64,000 bases of DNA from Alkalicoccobacillus gibsonii (GCF_016798245.1 NZ_JAEUZA010000001.1:232221-296220), one strand, 5' to 3'; positions 52,734 through 63,237 are shown, counted from the stretch's first letter. The notes: generated by a model not told the origin, from the letters alone. Made by a program: numbers and translations.

Positions 52734-54804
52734 GCATGATTTTCTACTTGAGATTGGACTCGAGGAGCTACCAGCTCGATTCGTCACATCTTCTATCAAC
52801 CAGCTTACAAAATTAATGGAGGATTGGTTAAAGGAGCAACGCTTAGCTTTTTCAGAAGTAAAAGGGTATGCAACTCCGAGACGTTTGGCCATCCTGATTA
52901 CTGACTTAGAGGATAGCCAGCCGAACCTTGAAAGCGAAGCTCGTGGACCGGCTAAAAAAATTGCGGTTGCGGAGGATGGAAGTTGGTCTAAGGCTGCACT
53001 TGGTTTTGCTCGCGGTCAAGGGGTAACAGCGGATGATTTATTTACACAGGAAGTGAAAGGGACGGAATATGTTTTTGCAAAAACGTTCCAAGAAGGAAAG
53101 AAAACCATAGAATTACTTCCTGAACTAAAAGAGTTAATCACATCTCTTCATTTCCCGAAGAATATGAGATGGCATGATTACAGTATGCGTTTTGCTCGCC
53201 CAATTCAATGGATTGTTGCTTTGTATGACAAACAAGTTGTTCCATTTTCGATTACTTCCATTGAATCAGGAAATACAAGCCGCGGGCATCGCTTTCTTGG
53301 TAAGGACATCACGATTTCAAACCCAAGTGATTACCAAGAACGTTTAAGAGAACAGTTTGTTTTAGTTGATGCAGCTGAACGAAAACAAGTGATTCGTGAG
53401 CAGTTGAAGGAGCTAGCAGATCAAGAGGGGTGGGTCATCCCGGTTAATGAAGACCTGCTAGAGGAAGTAACCAATCTTGTTGAGTGGCCTACTGCGTTAA
53501 GTGGTCGATTCGAAGAAGAATTTTTAACTTTACCGAAAGAAGTTCTTTTAACGACGATGAAGGAACACCAACGCTATTTCCCGGTTGAGAACCAAGACGG
53601 TCAACTTTTACCGCATTTTATTACGGTTCGTAATGGGGATCGTAATCATTTAGAAAATGTGGCTAGAGGAAATGAAAAAGTATTACGCGCACGCTTTTCA
53701 GATTCTGCCTTCTTCTACAAAGAAGATCAGAAAATAGATATTGATGCAGCTGTTAAACAGCTTGATTCAATTGTGTACCATGAAGAACTTGGATCTCTTG
53801 GTGATAAGGTGAAGCGAATCAAGAGTATTGCAGAGAAGCTTAGTGCACAACCTGGGTTCCAGCATGTATCCAATGATCTTGTTCAACGAGCGGCTGAAAT
53901 TAGTAAGTTTGACCTGGTTTCACAAATGGTTGGTGAGTTCCCAGAGCTTCAGGGATTAATGGGGGAAGTATATGCACAGCATCTTGGAGAAAACAAGGAT
54001 GTAGCAAAAGCAATTCGTGAGCATTATTATCCTCGTTTTGCCGGAGACAGCTTACCTGAGTCTGATATTGGCCTAATTGTAAGTATGGCAGATAAACTGG
54101 ATACCATTGTTTCTTGTTTTGCTATCGGATTAATTCCAACGGGTTCTCAAGATCCTTATGCACTTAGACGTCAAGCATTGGGTCTAGTACAGATGGTCTC
54201 AGAAAAGCAGCTTGACTTAGGTTTTGACCAATTGCTTGCTCTTGCAGTTGAAACAGCTGAGGAAAAAGCATTAAAAATCGCTAATAAAGAAGAGACGCTA
54301 AACCAGCTGTATGAATTCTTCATGTTACGGATGAAACACGCATTATCTGATAGAGGAATTGAGTACGATGTGATTGACGCCGTACTAACTAGTGAGCATG
54401 AGGCTATTCCTTGGGTATTCAAAAAAGCAGAACTCTTATCCGTTGCTCATAAAGAGGAGTCATTCAAAAAGGTTGTAGAAGCATTAAGCCGAGTGACTAA
54501 TATTGCAAAGAAAGCAGAAGCAAATGTTGCAATTAACCCTGATTTATTTGAAAAAGAAGAGGAAACTCAATTATACGATCGATATGTTGAGCTATCTGCA
54601 TTATTAAAGCAAGCAAAAGAACAAGGCCAAGTAGATGATGCCTATCAAGCACTAGAACAAACAGCTCCGGTAGTTCATCAATATTTTGAACACATTATGG
54701 TTATGTCCGACCAAAAAGAAGTAAAAGATAACAGACTTCAATTAATGAAACAGCTGGCTCACGAAATTGAAGGCTTTGCGCAGTTCAATAAGCTAGTTTT
54801 TTAA
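52726..54804 (+). CDS. glyS: Glycyl-tRNA synthetase beta subunit
   Basis: The 692-residue tRNA-binding beta subunit: [12 protein letters not shown] (about 9-20), [10 protein letters not shown] (near 71), and [10 protein letters not shown] (near 185). An HD-like domain and an anticodon-binding tail complete it. AAGGAGG before ATG. No gene lies between it and ccpN, whose unusual start follows within 16 bases. Confidence 0.97.
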   Translation: MSKHDFLLEIGLEELPARFVTSSINQLTKLMEDWLKEQRLAFSEVKGYATPRRLAILITDLEDSQPNLESEARGPAKKIAVAEDGSWSKAALGFARGQGVTADDLFTQEVKGTEYVFAKTFQEGKKTIELLPELKELITSLHFPKNMRWHDYSMRFARPIQWIVALYDKQVVPFSITSIESGNTSRGHRFLGKDITISNPSDYQERLREQFVLVDAAERKQVIREQLKELADQEGWVIPVNEDLLEEVTNLVEWPTALSGRFEEEFLTLPKEVLLTTMKEHQRYFPVENQDGQLLPHFITVRNGDRNHLENVARGNEKVLRARFSDSAFFYKEDQKIDIDAAVKQLDSIVYHEELGSLGDKVKRIKSIAEKLSAQPGFQHVSNDLVQRAAEISKFDLVSQMVGEFPELQGLMGEVYAQHLGENKDVAKAIREHYYPRFAGDSLPESDIGLIVSMADKLDTIVSCFAIGLIPTGSQDPYALRRQALGLVQMVSEKQLDLGFDQLLALAVETAEEKALKIANKEETLNQLYEFFMLRMKHALSDRGIEYDVIDAVLTSEHEAIPWVFKKAELLSVAHKEESFKKVVEALSRVTNIAKKAEANVAINPDLFEKEEETQLYDRYVELSALLKQAKEQGQVDDAYQALEQTAPVVHQYFEHIMVMSDQKEVKDNRLQLMKQLAHEIEGFAQFNKLVF

Positions 54805-54819
54805 GGTAAAGGGCGGTGA

Positions 54820-55461
54820 ATTCCCATCGAGCTATCTAGTAGGCAAGAACAAATTCTTAGTATAGTCAAAGAAAATGGCCCAATTACAGGTGAACATATT
54901 GCTGAAAGGCTTTCGTTAACAAGAGCCACTCTTAGACCCGATTTAGCCATTTTGACGATGTCAGGCTATTTAGATGCAAGACCACGGGTTGGGTATTTTT
55001 ATACTGGAAAGCAGAATGCTGAAATTTTATCTGATAAAGTAAAAACGATTACGGTTGATCATTATAAATCAAGGCCAGTGGTTGTTAATGAATCTTCATC
55101 TGTGTACGAAGCCATTACAACCATGTTTTTAGAAGATGTTGGGACATTGTTTGTAGTGGATAAGGATTCAACCCTAACGGGAGTGGTTTCAAGAAAAGAT
55201 TTGCTTCGAGCAAGTCTTGGACAGAAGTCACTTGAAACCATTCCTGTGGGGATTATTATGACAAGAATGCCGAATGTAACCGTATGTTATGAGGATGACT
55301 TTATTATAGATGTAGCGAAAAAGCTAATTTCAAAGCAAATTGATGGTCTGCCTATTGTAAGAAAAACAGGTCGTGGAAGTGGACTAGAAGTAACAGGTCG
55401 TATAACGAAAACAAATATCACCAGTTTGCTTGTAGACCTTGCGAATAACGAATCTATTTAA
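54820..55461 (+). CDS. ccpN: Transcriptional repressor CcpN (apparent ATT or ATC start)
   Basis: Represses gluconeogenic genes (gapB, pckA) when glucose is present. An N-terminal winged helix ([36 protein letters not shown]) leads into two CBS domains ([20 protein letters not shown] and [19 protein letters not shown]). The only standard start, ATG 54952, is inside the helix-turn-helix and would destroy it. Just before it lies AAAGGGCGGTGA, then in frame ATT (54820) CCC ATC (54826) GAG CTA. ATT gives M-P-I-E-L, close to Bacillus CcpN. An in-frame TGA at 54817 prevents a more upstream start. 213 residues. Confidence 0.85.
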   Translation: MPIELSSRQEQILSIVKENGPITGEHIAERLSLTRATLRPDLAILTMSGYLDARPRVGYFYTGKQNAEILSDKVKTITVDHYKSRPVVVNESSSVYEAITTMFLEDVGTLFVVDKDSTLTGVVSRKDLLRASLGQKSLETIPVGIIMTRMPNVTVCYEDDFIIDVAKKLISKQIDGLPIVRKTGRGSGLEVTGRITKTNITSLLVDLANNESI

Positions 55462-55502
55462 GTGCAACATGTGATGTACTTAAGTTAAGGAAAGGTTCTG
55501 AT

Positions 55503-56315
55503 GTGGAAATGACATACCGACCGATTGTCTACGTGGTATCTGATTCAGTAGGGGAAACTGCAGAGCTTGTTGTAAAAGCCGCTGTCAGTCAGTTTAGTGG
55601 ATCTGGAGTTGAGCTAAGACGCATCCCTTACGTAGAAGACAAAGGTACAATTGAAGAGGTAATCTGTTTAGCTGCTGAAGCAAAAGCGCTTATTGCTTTT
55701 ACATTGGTAGTACCGGATATGAAAGACTATTTACTAAAAAGAGCAAAAGAAGAACAGGTGGAAACCGTTGATATCATTGGTCCAATGCTTCAAAAAGTCT
55801 CAGAGCTTACAAATGAAAAGCCGAGATATGAGCCAGGGGTGATCTATCGTTTGGACGAAGATTATTTCCGTAAAGTTGAAGCAATTGAATTCGCCGTGAA
55901 ATATGACGATGGTCGAGATCCAAGAGGAATCATTCGTGCAGATGTTGTGTTAATTGGGGTATCTCGTACGTCTAAAACACCACTCTCACAATACTTAGCT
56001 CATAAACGACTTAAAGTAGCGAATGTACCACTTGTGCCTGAGGTTGAACCGCCAGAGGAGCTTTTTAAAATCTCACCTAGCAAGTGCATTGGACTAAAGA
56101 TAAGTCCTGAGAAATTAAATAGCATCCGTACGGAACGATTAAAAGCTTTAGGTTTGAAGTCAGAAGCCAATTACGCAAATATTAATCGAATCAAAGAAGA
56201 ACTTGCCTATTCTGAAAAGGTCATGACTCGCATAGGATGTCCTGTAGTCGATGTTTCAAACAAGGCCGTCGAAGAAACCGCTAATTTAATCTCTAATATG
56301 TTTCAACGTAAATAA
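55503..56315 (+). CDS. ppsR: PEP synthase / PPDK regulatory kinase-phosphorylase (DUF299)
   Basis: A 270-residue bifunctional regulator (YqfL) with the P-loop [14 protein letters not shown] (about 157-170), used to phosphorylate and dephosphorylate pyruvate phosphate dikinase or PEP synthase. DSVGETAE near the N-terminus matches the family. GTG start with AAGGAAAGG 7 bases before. In Bacillus it follows ccpN and modulates CcpN activity. Confidence 0.93.
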   Translation: MEMTYRPIVYVVSDSVGETAELVVKAAVSQFSGSGVELRRIPYVEDKGTIEEVICLAAEAKALIAFTLVVPDMKDYLLKRAKEEQVETVDIIGPMLQKVSELTNEKPRYEPGVIYRLDEDYFRKVEAIEFAVKYDDGRDPRGIIRADVVLIGVSRTSKTPLSQYLAHKRLKVANVPLVPEVEPPEELFKISPSKCIGLKISPEKLNSIRTERLKALGLKSEANYANINRIKEELAYSEKVMTRIGCPVVDVSNKAVEETANLISNMFQRK

Positions 56316-56324
56316 ATTCGAAAA

Positions 56325-56366
56325 AGGGGAGCTCTTAATGTTTTTATGGACATTAAGAGCTTCCTT
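56325..56366 (+). terminator. Terminator after ppsR
   Basis: AAAGGGGAGCTCTTAATGT pairs with ACATTAAGAGCTTCCTTT (one bulge) around an 8-base loop. The T content lies inside the stem end, so termination may be moderate. Confidence 0.7.
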
Positions 56367-56637
56367 TATCACGCTCTTTATAACAGTTAAGATAAAACTC
56401 TGTTCAAATGATCAATTATTACGTATAATAAAGAATTGTGATTTAAAGTTTATTTCATATATAAATGGTCTATTTTTATATGAGAACAAATAAATTTGAA
56501 AAGTCAAGACTTTTTCCAGTTTTTTTGGTAATGATAGTAAGGGATACTTTACGTAAAACGCCAAAAAAGAGGTCATTTTTTCCAGGTTTCGACGAAATTC
56601 AACTTTTTCTGCTTACTTAGCAGGATTTTTCAAGGGA
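56367..56637. other. AT-rich spacer before yqxD (promoter region)
   Basis: No gene seen in about 270 very AT-rich bases. A perfect TATAAT at 56424-56429 has a poor -35 (TGTTCA, 17 bases). It likely holds the promoters of the yqxD-dnaG-sigA operon. Several runs of A or T occur but no repeat or open frame with a ribosome site. Confidence 0.5.
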
Positions 56638-57111
56638 GTGTGGAATGAACATAGTATGGACCAAACAATGCCAACAACTCACCTTTACGTTGATGCAGAT
56701 TCCTGCCCAGTAAAAGATGAAATCTTAACCTATCGATTTGAACCGGATGTCAAGCTTGTGTTTGTGATGTCATATGCTCATATGATGACTCTTCCTCCCG
56801 AAGTCGGCCAAGTCATGGTTGATTCGGACAAAGAAGCAGTAGATCTTCATATTATGAATCATGTGAAGAAAGGTGATGTCTGTGTTACTCAGGATCACGC
56901 CTTAGCATCTCTTCTACTTAAAAAAGGAGTGATTGCTCTTTCTCCGCGAGGGAATAGGTACCTGGAGGAAACGATTGAATTTCTGTTGCAGGTTCGACAT
57001 CACTCTGCCGAAAAACGTAGAAGAGGCATCCGATCGAAAGGTCCAAAGCCATTTACAGCTGAAGATCGTGATCGATTTGTAAAAGAATTAAAGATTATTT
57101 TGCAAAAATAG
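56638..57111 (+). CDS. yqxD: YaiI/YqxD family protein (DUF188)
   Basis: A 157-residue UPF0178/DUF188 protein. LYVDADSCPVKDEILTYRF (about 16-34) with DADSCPVK is the family signature; VTQDHALASLLLKKG and ALSPRGNRYLEET follow. PIN-like fold, unknown function. The GTG start overlaps its AAGGGAG ribosome site; ATG codons 6 and 10 residues inside are alternatives with poorer spacing. First gene of the dnaG-sigA cluster. Confidence 0.87.
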   Translation: MWNEHSMDQTMPTTHLYVDADSCPVKDEILTYRFEPDVKLVFVMSYAHMMTLPPEVGQVMVDSDKEAVDLHIMNHVKKGDVCVTQDHALASLLLKKGVIALSPRGNRYLEETIEFLLQVRHHSAEKRRRGIRSKGPKPFTAEDRDRFVKELKIILQK

Positions 57112-57180
57112 AAGGAAAACAGAAAAAAAGCTCGAATCTTATTGTCTTGTGGTCGATTTTATTGATGAACGGTGATGTAT

Positions 57181-58983
57181 ATGAGTACTCGAATACCTGA
57201 TGAAACGATTGAGCAGATTCGTAAATCAAGCGACATTGTCGATGTAATCAGTCAGTATGTACAACTAAAGAAGCAAGGGAAGCAATATACAGGGTTGTGC
57301 CCATTCCATGGCGAGAAATCTCCTTCTTTTTCGGTGTCACCTGAGAAGCAGGTGTATCACTGTTTTGGCTGCGGGGCAGGTGGCAATGTGTTTACCTTTT
57401 TACGAGAGCATGAAGGATACTCATTTACTGATTCTGTAAAATATCTAGCGGATCTTGCAAGTATTCCACTTCCAGAGACTGTTTATCAAAGCAGCGGAAC
57501 AGCTTCGGAGAACCGTAACACCCAGCTTTATAAGGGCCATGTGGAAGCAGCCGTTTTTTATCACAGAGTCTTTACACTTACGGATGAGGGAAAGCCTGGA
57601 CGAGAATATGCTGCAAAACGAGAATTTACAAAGGATCAAATTGATCAGTTCCAAATTGGTTTTGCACCAATAGGCTGGGAAAACCTTTCAACCTTTTTAC
57701 AGAAAAAAGGCTTTAACCCTAAGGACTTGGTAGAAGCAGGATTACTTGCTGAACGAGAGCAATCCGACGGGGTATACGATCGGTTTAGAAGCAGGCTCAT
57801 GTTCCCCATATGGGATGCACAGGGTAAAGTTGTTGGATTTAGTGGAAGGTTAGTAGGCGAGGGAAAGCCAAAGTACTTAAACAGTCCAGAAACACCCATC
57901 TTTCAAAAAAACAAGCTACTCTATGGCCTTCATTTAGCAAGAGCACAGATTCGGAAATCTAATGTAGCTGTATTATTTGAAGGTGCAGCTGATGTAGTGG
58001 CAGCCTGGGGTGCAGGAGTAACAAACGGTGTAGCAACACTCGGTACGGCGCTTACGCCAGAACATGCTAAGATCCTTAGGCGAAATGCCGAAACAGTACT
58101 CATTTGCTATGATTCAGATCAGGCTGGTCAAAGTGCGGCCTTCCGTTCTGCTAGCGTCTTAGAGCAGGCTGGATGCATAGTTAGTATAGCGAACATGCCA
58201 GTTGGTCTTGATCCCGATGACTACATCAAACGTTATGGTGCCGAGCAGTTTCAAACAGATGTAATAGGGAACGGTCAGACAGTCATGGCATTCAAAATGA
58301 AGTATCTTCGTCAGGAGAAAAATCTCCAAGATGAAGGAGAACGAATGGTCTATATCGAAGAAGTACTACAAGAGCTTGCAAAACTTCCTCGAGCCATAGA
58401 GCGTGATCATTACTTAAGACAGATTGCTGACGAATTTTCTTTATCATTAGATGTTCTTAAACAAGAGCAATATCGAATGTATAAGGAATCCAAGACCACG
58501 TATACGGCTAACGAGAATCTTGAAAAACAAGTTGTTCGCAAGCCAAGGCAGCTCAAACATAAGAAATTGTTACCTGCTTATCAAAATGCAGAGCGAATGT
58601 TACTCGTCCACATGATGAATGATGAAGAGCTTGCTTGGCGAATCCAAGAGCGTTTAGGTTCTGCATTTAATGTGGATGAACATCAAGCCCTTTACGCTTA
58701 TTTACTTGCCTATTACGGAAAAGGTAATGAGGCAAGCCCAAGAGAGTTTCTCCAGAGTATTGAAGATGCTGGAATCGTTCGATTAGCTTCAGAGCTTTCA
58801 GCCATGACCGTTAATGTTGATTGTTCTGATGAGGAATTGGAAGATTACGTCAAACAGATTGAGAACTATCCAAAAAGGGTATTAATAGAGCAGAAAGAAG
58901 TTGAATCAAAGCTTGAGCAAGATCCAATTGCGCAGGCCAGGTTATTGATTGAAATTCAGCAGCTAAAGAGAGAGCTTTCATAG
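57181..58983 (+). CDS. dnaG: DNA primase
   Basis: Makes RNA primers at the replication fork. The CHC2 zinc finger is in CPFHGEKSPSFSV and HCFGCGAGG (about 40-66). The TOPRIM domain has EGAADVVAAWGAG and CYDSDQAGQ (about 262-315), and a C-terminal helicase-binding domain follows. Length 600. The ATG at MSTRIPDE is favoured because GGTGAT is just upstream; three more codons precede it in frame. Confidence 0.96.
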   Translation: MSTRIPDETIEQIRKSSDIVDVISQYVQLKKQGKQYTGLCPFHGEKSPSFSVSPEKQVYHCFGCGAGGNVFTFLREHEGYSFTDSVKYLADLASIPLPETVYQSSGTASENRNTQLYKGHVEAAVFYHRVFTLTDEGKPGREYAAKREFTKDQIDQFQIGFAPIGWENLSTFLQKKGFNPKDLVEAGLLAEREQSDGVYDRFRSRLMFPIWDAQGKVVGFSGRLVGEGKPKYLNSPETPIFQKNKLLYGLHLARAQIRKSNVAVLFEGAADVVAAWGAGVTNGVATLGTALTPEHAKILRRNAETVLICYDSDQAGQSAAFRSASVLEQAGCIVSIANMPVGLDPDDYIKRYGAEQFQTDVIGNGQTVMAFKMKYLRQEKNLQDEGERMVYIEEVLQELAKLPRAIERDHYLRQIADEFSLSLDVLKQEQYRMYKESKTTYTANENLEKQVVRKPRQLKHKKLLPAYQNAERMLLVHMMNDEELAWRIQERLGSAFNVDEHQALYAYLLAYYGKGNEASPREFLQSIEDAGIVRLASELSAMTVNVDCSDEELEDYVKQIENYPKRVLIEQKEVESKLEQDPIAQARLLIEIQQLKRELS

Positions 58984-59032
58984 AGAGCCAACAAATGATG
59001 TTACGTTTTGAACAATGGAAGGAGGGGATCGC

Positions 59033-60148
59033 ATGGCAGATAAACCATTACGTCCAGTTACGGAAGGTGAATTATCCATCGATCAAGTGAAAGAACAATT
59101 AGTGGAGGTAGGCAAAAAACGTGGCGTTTTAACGTATGCTGAAATCACAGAAAAAATGGCGAGCTTTGAACAAGACGCTGAACAAATGGATGAGTTTTTT
59201 GAATACCTTGGTGAACAGGGAATTGATTTACAAAATGAATCCGATGAAGGCCCAAGTTCTCCTGAAGCAGCTAAAGAAGAAGAGTTTGATCTAAATGATC
59301 TTAGTGTGCCTCCTGGCATTAAAATAAATGACCCTGTACGTATGTACCTAAAAGAAATTGGCCGCGTACAGCTCTTATCAGCAGCTGAAGAAATTGAACT
59401 TGCTAAACGGATTGAACAAGGTGATGAGGAAGCTAAAAGACGCCTTGCAGAAGCAAACCTTCGTTTAGTTGTATCCATTGCCAAACGTTATGTTGGTCGA
59501 GGAATGCTATTCTTGGATTTAATACAAGAAGGGAATATGGGGCTTATCAAGGCTGTTGAGAAGTTCGATTTCCAAAAAGGCTTTAAGTTTAGTACGTATG
59601 CTACGTGGTGGATCCGTCAAGCGATTACACGTGCAATTGCTGACCAAGCGCGTACGATTCGAATTCCCGTTCATATGGTTGAAACCATTAACAAGTTGAT
59701 TCGAGTTCAAAGACAGCTTTTACAGGACTTTGGTCGTGAACCAACTCCAGAAGAAGTAGCGGAAGAAATGGAATTAACGCCAGAGAAAGTGCGTGAAATC
59801 CTTAAGATTGCTCAAGAGCCCGTTTCCCTTGAGACGCCGATCGGTGAAGAAGATGACTCTCATTTAGGAGATTTCATCGAAGACCAGGAAGCATTAGCTC
59901 CTTCTGATGCTGCTGCATACGAGTTATTAAAAGAACAGTTAGAAGACGTTCTAGACACATTAACAGACAGAGAAGAGAATGTTCTTCGTCTACGTTTTGG
60001 ACTTGATGACGGTCGTACAAGAACTCTTGAAGAAGTAGGGAAGGTCTTTGGTGTTACGCGTGAGCGTATTCGTCAAATTGAAGCAAAAGCCCTGCGTAAG
60101 CTTCGTCACCCAAGCAGAAGCAAACGTCTAAAAGACTTTTTAGAATAG
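59033..60148 (+). CDS. sigA: RNA polymerase sigma factor SigA
   Basis: The housekeeping sigma-70, 371 residues. Region 1.1 is at the start, region 1.2 about 98-130 ([12 protein letters not shown]), region 2 has [16 protein letters not shown] and [16 protein letters not shown], region 3 follows, and region 4.2 carries [29 protein letters not shown] lies about 6 bases before the ATG; longer upstream frame is not used. Last gene of the cluster. Confidence 0.97.
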   Translation: MADKPLRPVTEGELSIDQVKEQLVEVGKKRGVLTYAEITEKMASFEQDAEQMDEFFEYLGEQGIDLQNESDEGPSSPEAAKEEEFDLNDLSVPPGIKINDPVRMYLKEIGRVQLLSAAEEIELAKRIEQGDEEAKRRLAEANLRLVVSIAKRYVGRGMLFLDLIQEGNMGLIKAVEKFDFQKGFKFSTYATWWIRQAITRAIADQARTIRIPVHMVETINKLIRVQRQLLQDFGREPTPEEVAEEMELTPEKVREILKIAQEPVSLETPIGEEDDSHLGDFIEDQEALAPSDAAAYELLKEQLEDVLDTLTDREENVLRLRFGLDDGRTRTLEEVGKVFGVTRERIRQIEAKALRKLRHPSRSKRLKDFLE

Positions 60149-60161
60149 GCTGTATCTAAAA

Positions 60162-60195
60162 AGGGTTTACTCCAATTGGGGTAAGCTCTTTTTTT
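60162..60195 (+). terminator. Terminator after sigA
   Basis: GGGTTTACTCC pairs with GGGGTAAGCTC (G-U pairs) around AATT, then seven T follow. Confidence 0.85.
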
Positions 60196-60213
60196 AATGG
60201 GTAGGAGGCGAAC

Positions 60214-60741
60214 ATGGACAAACAGCGAAGAGAAATTATCATCAACGAAATCCACTATTGGCAAAAAACAAAGCTTTTACCTGAGCAACAGTGTCATTAT
60301 TTGCTCGCCTTATATAGTGAAGGAGAAGATGAACTCCCTAAACAGCGGGAAACGAAACGAGCAAAGATGGTTTTATACATATTATTTACTCAATTATGTT
60401 TTTTGGCCTCCGTCTTTATTCTATATTTTACTGATTTTGAAAGTCGTTTGCAAATGGCCCTTTTATTTTTTCTATTCTCTTTAACGTTTTTTACTTGGTT
60501 TAAAAGACGGAACCATGCAATGGAATCAATGATACACACGCTTATGCTAACAATGATTTTATTTGTATTTCTTCTGTATTATTCATTTACAGCGTGGACT
60601 GAGATTCCATCACAAGCTGTTATTTTCCTTTTTTCAGCTATCTGGATATGGATCGGTTGGAGAAAGAAGCAAACCATTTTTTATTTAGTTGCCGCTTTTA
60701 TGCTAATGATGGCGATAATCATCTTCTTTTTTTATCAATAA
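60214..60741 (+). CDS. Membrane protein of unknown function (175 aa)
   Basis: Not recognised. A polar N-terminal helical part (about residues 1-48: MDKQRREIIINEIHYW, LPEQQCHYLLALYSEGED) precedes five hydrophobic segments at about 52-72, 77-94, 105-125, 132-147 and 153-174. The first part vaguely resembles DUF2157-type N-termini (an Arg/Lys-Trp, then a Gln/Glu rich helix), but this is not strong. AGGAGG lies 5-6 bases before the ATG and no terminator follows at once, supporting a real gene. It sits between sigA and cccA, where Bacillus subtilis has no equivalent that I recognise. Confidence 0.7.
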   Translation: MDKQRREIIINEIHYWQKTKLLPEQQCHYLLALYSEGEDELPKQRETKRAKMVLYILFTQLCFLASVFILYFTDFESRLQMALLFFLFSLTFFTWFKRRNHAMESMIHTLMLTMILFVFLLYYSFTAWTEIPSQAVIFLFSAIWIWIGWRKKQTIFYLVAAFMLMMAIIIFFFYQ

Positions 60742-60870
60742 CGACCAGTTTTTAAAACTTGTCCTTTTCAGATATACGCTTTTCAAGTAAACTATAAGAG
60801 ACGCATGTGAAAAGATTGTACATAGGCTTAGTGAGAATTGTAAACGTCATCTTTTGGGAGGGTCCGCATT

Positions 60871-61254
60871 ATGAAAGGAAGTCCACTTATACCTTTTGCA
60901 CTTATTGCTTTAATCGGTATCGTTTTAATGGCAGTGATGTCAGCTTACGGAGTAAACGAACGAAATGCTCTTGAAGAGGAAGAGAATGGGACAGGCGAAG
61001 AGGAAACAGTTGAAATCGATGATCCAATCGTTGCAGGAGAAGAGCTTGCACAGCAATCCTGTATCAACTGTCATGGTGGTGACTTAGCTGGTGGTTCTGT
61101 AGGACCTGCGATTAATGGTCTTGATGGTGATTATTCAGCTGAAGAAATTTCTGATATTATCCAAAACGGAATTGGCTCTATGCCACCACAAACACAATAT
61201 AGTCCAGAAGAAGCAGATGCGATTTCTGAGTACTTATTATCGATTTCTGAATAA
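60871..61254 (+). CDS. cccA: Cytochrome c-550 (membrane-bound)
   Basis: A 127-residue cytochrome c with an N-terminal anchor (about 7-27), an acidic linker and one heme motif CINCHGG (Cys58-xx-Cys61-His62); the distal Met is in GSMPPQTQY. Acts in electron transfer outside the membrane. cccA sits downstream of sigA in Bacillus too. GGGAGGG precedes the ATG. Followed by a hairpin terminator. Confidence 0.93.
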   Translation: MKGSPLIPFALIALIGIVLMAVMSAYGVNERNALEEEENGTGEEETVEIDDPIVAGEELAQQSCINCHGGDLAGGSVGPAINGLDGDYSAEEISDIIQNGIGSMPPQTQYSPEEADAISEYLLSISE

Positions 61255-61265
61255 TCCTCATGAAG

Positions 61266-61304
61266 CTTCCTCTCGCGGTGACAAATCGCTTGAGGAAGTT
61301 TTTT
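61266..61304 (+). terminator. Terminator after cccA
   Basis: CTTCCTC pairs with GAGGAAG around a 19-base loop and is followed by TTTTTT. Confidence 0.75.
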
Positions 61305-61366
61305 CGTTCGGTTGAAATATGATATGATGAGTAACGGTAAACCAACAATGTAAAGGTGATAAAAAG

Positions 61367-62080
61367 ATGAATGAACATAAATTATCAAGTCGATTAATGG
61401 CCGTGGCAGGCTATGTTAACCACTTAAAAAGTTTTGCTGATATTGGATCAGATCATGCCTATCTTCCAAGTTATCTTTGTCTTACGAACCCATCCATTCA
61501 CGCGGTAGCAGGTGAGATTGTTGAAGGTCCATTCCAAGCAGCTAGAAAACAGGTGAAAGAGTCTAAACTGGAGAGCCGGATTGATGTTCGCAAGGGTTCT
61601 GGACTAGAAGTGATTAAACCATGTGAGGTAGAAGGAATTACAATTGCTGGAATGGGCGGAGCACTGATTGCGTCTATTCTTGAAGAAGGAAAAGAGAAGG
61701 TAGAGGGTGTCCAACGCCTTGTCCTTCAACCAAATAATTCGGCATGGTCCGTTCGTATCTGGCTACTTGAAAACAACTGGAAATTAATTGACGAAGACAT
61801 TTTAATCGAGAATGAGAAATTCTACGAAATTTTGGTGGCAGAACCTGGCAACGATCAAGAAAGATATAAGAAAGACCGAGAGAAGAAGCTTATGCTAGGA
61901 CCACATCTAATTAAAGATCCAAGTCAGGTCTTTATTGAGAAGTGGACGAGTGAAAAACAAAACTGGGAGCGCGTGTTAAAGGCCTTAAAGCAGGGTAAGG
62001 AACAAGAGTCCCTTATTCAGCGTAAAGCACAGATTGAGAAGAAATTGCAATTTGTACAGGAGGTATTAACAAATGTCTAA
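61367..62080 (+). CDS. trmK: tRNA (adenine22-N1)-methyltransferase TrmK
   Basis: Methylates A22 in tRNA using SAM. The motif FADIGSDHAYLPSYLC (about 23-38) and GITIAGMGGALIASILEEG (about 89-107) are typical of TrmK. A C-terminal coiled coil (about 190-237) follows. Length 237. It overlaps yqfO by 8 bases, the usual Bacillus pair. Confidence 0.94.
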   Translation: MNEHKLSSRLMAVAGYVNHLKSFADIGSDHAYLPSYLCLTNPSIHAVAGEIVEGPFQAARKQVKESKLESRIDVRKGSGLEVIKPCEVEGITIAGMGGALIASILEEGKEKVEGVQRLVLQPNNSAWSVRIWLLENNWKLIDEDILIENEKFYEILVAEPGNDQERYKKDREKKLMLGPHLIKDPSQVFIEKWTSEKQNWERVLKALKQGKEQESLIQRKAQIEKKLQFVQEVLTNV

Positions 62081-63194
62081 CGCCTTAACAGGTCATGAAG
62101 TGGTAAGAATCTTTGAAACATGGTCTCCACCATCCTTAGCTGTAGAAGGAGATCGAATTGGGTTGATGGTAGGGAGCCTTGATAACCAAGTTAACCGAAT
62201 CGTAACAGCACTTGATGTGACAGAGGCTGTTCTTGATGAGGCTATAGAACACCAGGCTAACTTTATACTTGCGCATCACCCATTGTTATTCCGTCCGCTT
62301 AAAACGATCGATTTACAAACGCCTCATGGACGAATTATTCATAAGGCACTGTCTCACGGGATCACCATTTATGCTGCCCACACTAATTTAGATATTGCTC
62401 GCGGGGGAGTAAATGACATGCTTGCTGAGGCATTATCATTAACCAACGTAACTGTACTTGCAGAAACCTATGCTGAGGATCTAAAAAAGCTGGTTGTCTA
62501 CGTTCCTAGAACACATGTGGACATTCTTCGGGAGGCATTAGGAGAAGCAGGAGCTGGGCATATAGGCGCTTATAGCCATTGTTCCTTTAATGCAGAGGGT
62601 ATAGGATCGTTTAGACCTCTTAAAGGATCAAATCCGTACATAGGTGAAAGTGGTGTTCAAGAATTTGTGGAAGAAACAAAGATTGAAACGATTGTTCGCG
62701 CATCACAGCTTTCGAACGTTGTGAGTGCAATGACCAAGGCTCATCCCTATGAAGAGGTAGCTTACGATGTCTATCCACTTGAGCAAAAAGGAGAAAGCTA
62801 TGGACTTGGCCGGATTGGCGAGCTTTCCAGTCAAGTGACGTTAAGTGAGCTTGCTGAGTTGGTTAAAAAAGCATATGATGTTCCAACTCTACGTTTAATA
62901 GGGAATCCAAGTAAGATAGTAAAACGTGTGGCTGTACTTGGTGGAGATGGGAACAAATATGTTCAAACGGCGATGAAAAAGGGAGCCGATGTGTTTATTA
63001 CTGGAGATATCTATTACCACACAGCAGTTGACGCAATAGAAGATGGTTTTTCTCTTTTGGATCCTGGCCATAATATTGAGAAGATCATGAAGAAAGGCGT
63101 CGCAAAGAAACTGAGTCACCTTCTTACGGAAGCAGGATACACTGTAGAAACAATCTCTTCTCAAATCAATACAGACCCTTACCAATACGTATAG
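62073..63194 (+). CDS. yqfO: Nif3-like dinuclear metal protein YqfO
   Basis: A 373-residue NIF3/DUF34 protein. The dinuclear metal site is built from HHPLLF (His-His, near 69), AHTNLD, and GDIYYHTAVDA near the C-terminus. A PII-like domain is inserted in the middle (about 125-245), as in Bacillus YqfO. Earlier annotated as GTP cyclohydrolase I type 2; true activity remains unsettled. Confidence 0.92.
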   Translation: MSNALTGHEVVRIFETWSPPSLAVEGDRIGLMVGSLDNQVNRIVTALDVTEAVLDEAIEHQANFILAHHPLLFRPLKTIDLQTPHGRIIHKALSHGITIYAAHTNLDIARGGVNDMLAEALSLTNVTVLAETYAEDLKKLVVYVPRTHVDILREALGEAGAGHIGAYSHCSFNAEGIGSFRPLKGSNPYIGESGVQEFVEETKIETIVRASQLSNVVSAMTKAHPYEEVAYDVYPLEQKGESYGLGRIGELSSQVTLSELAELVKKAYDVPTLRLIGNPSKIVKRVAVLGGDGNKYVQTAMKKGADVFITGDIYYHTAVDAIEDGFSLLDPGHNIEKIMKKGVAKKLSHLLTEAGYTVETISSQINTDPYQYV

Positions 63195-63197
63195 AAT

Positions 63198-63233
63198 AAA
63201 AAAAGATCGCCCACACTGGAGCGATCTTTTTTT
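63198..63233. terminator. Bidirectional terminator between yqfO and ispH
   Basis: A 13-bp stem (AAAAAAAGATCGC paired with GCGATCTTTTTTT) with a 10-base loop lies between the converging genes; A and T runs serve both strands. Confidence 0.9.
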
Positions 63234-63237
63234 ATTT

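Noticed and set aside
54805-54951. ccpN as a truncated gene lacking its DNA-binding domain
   Set aside because: The helix-turn-helix is fully encoded in frame upstream of the first ATG with a ribosome site before it.
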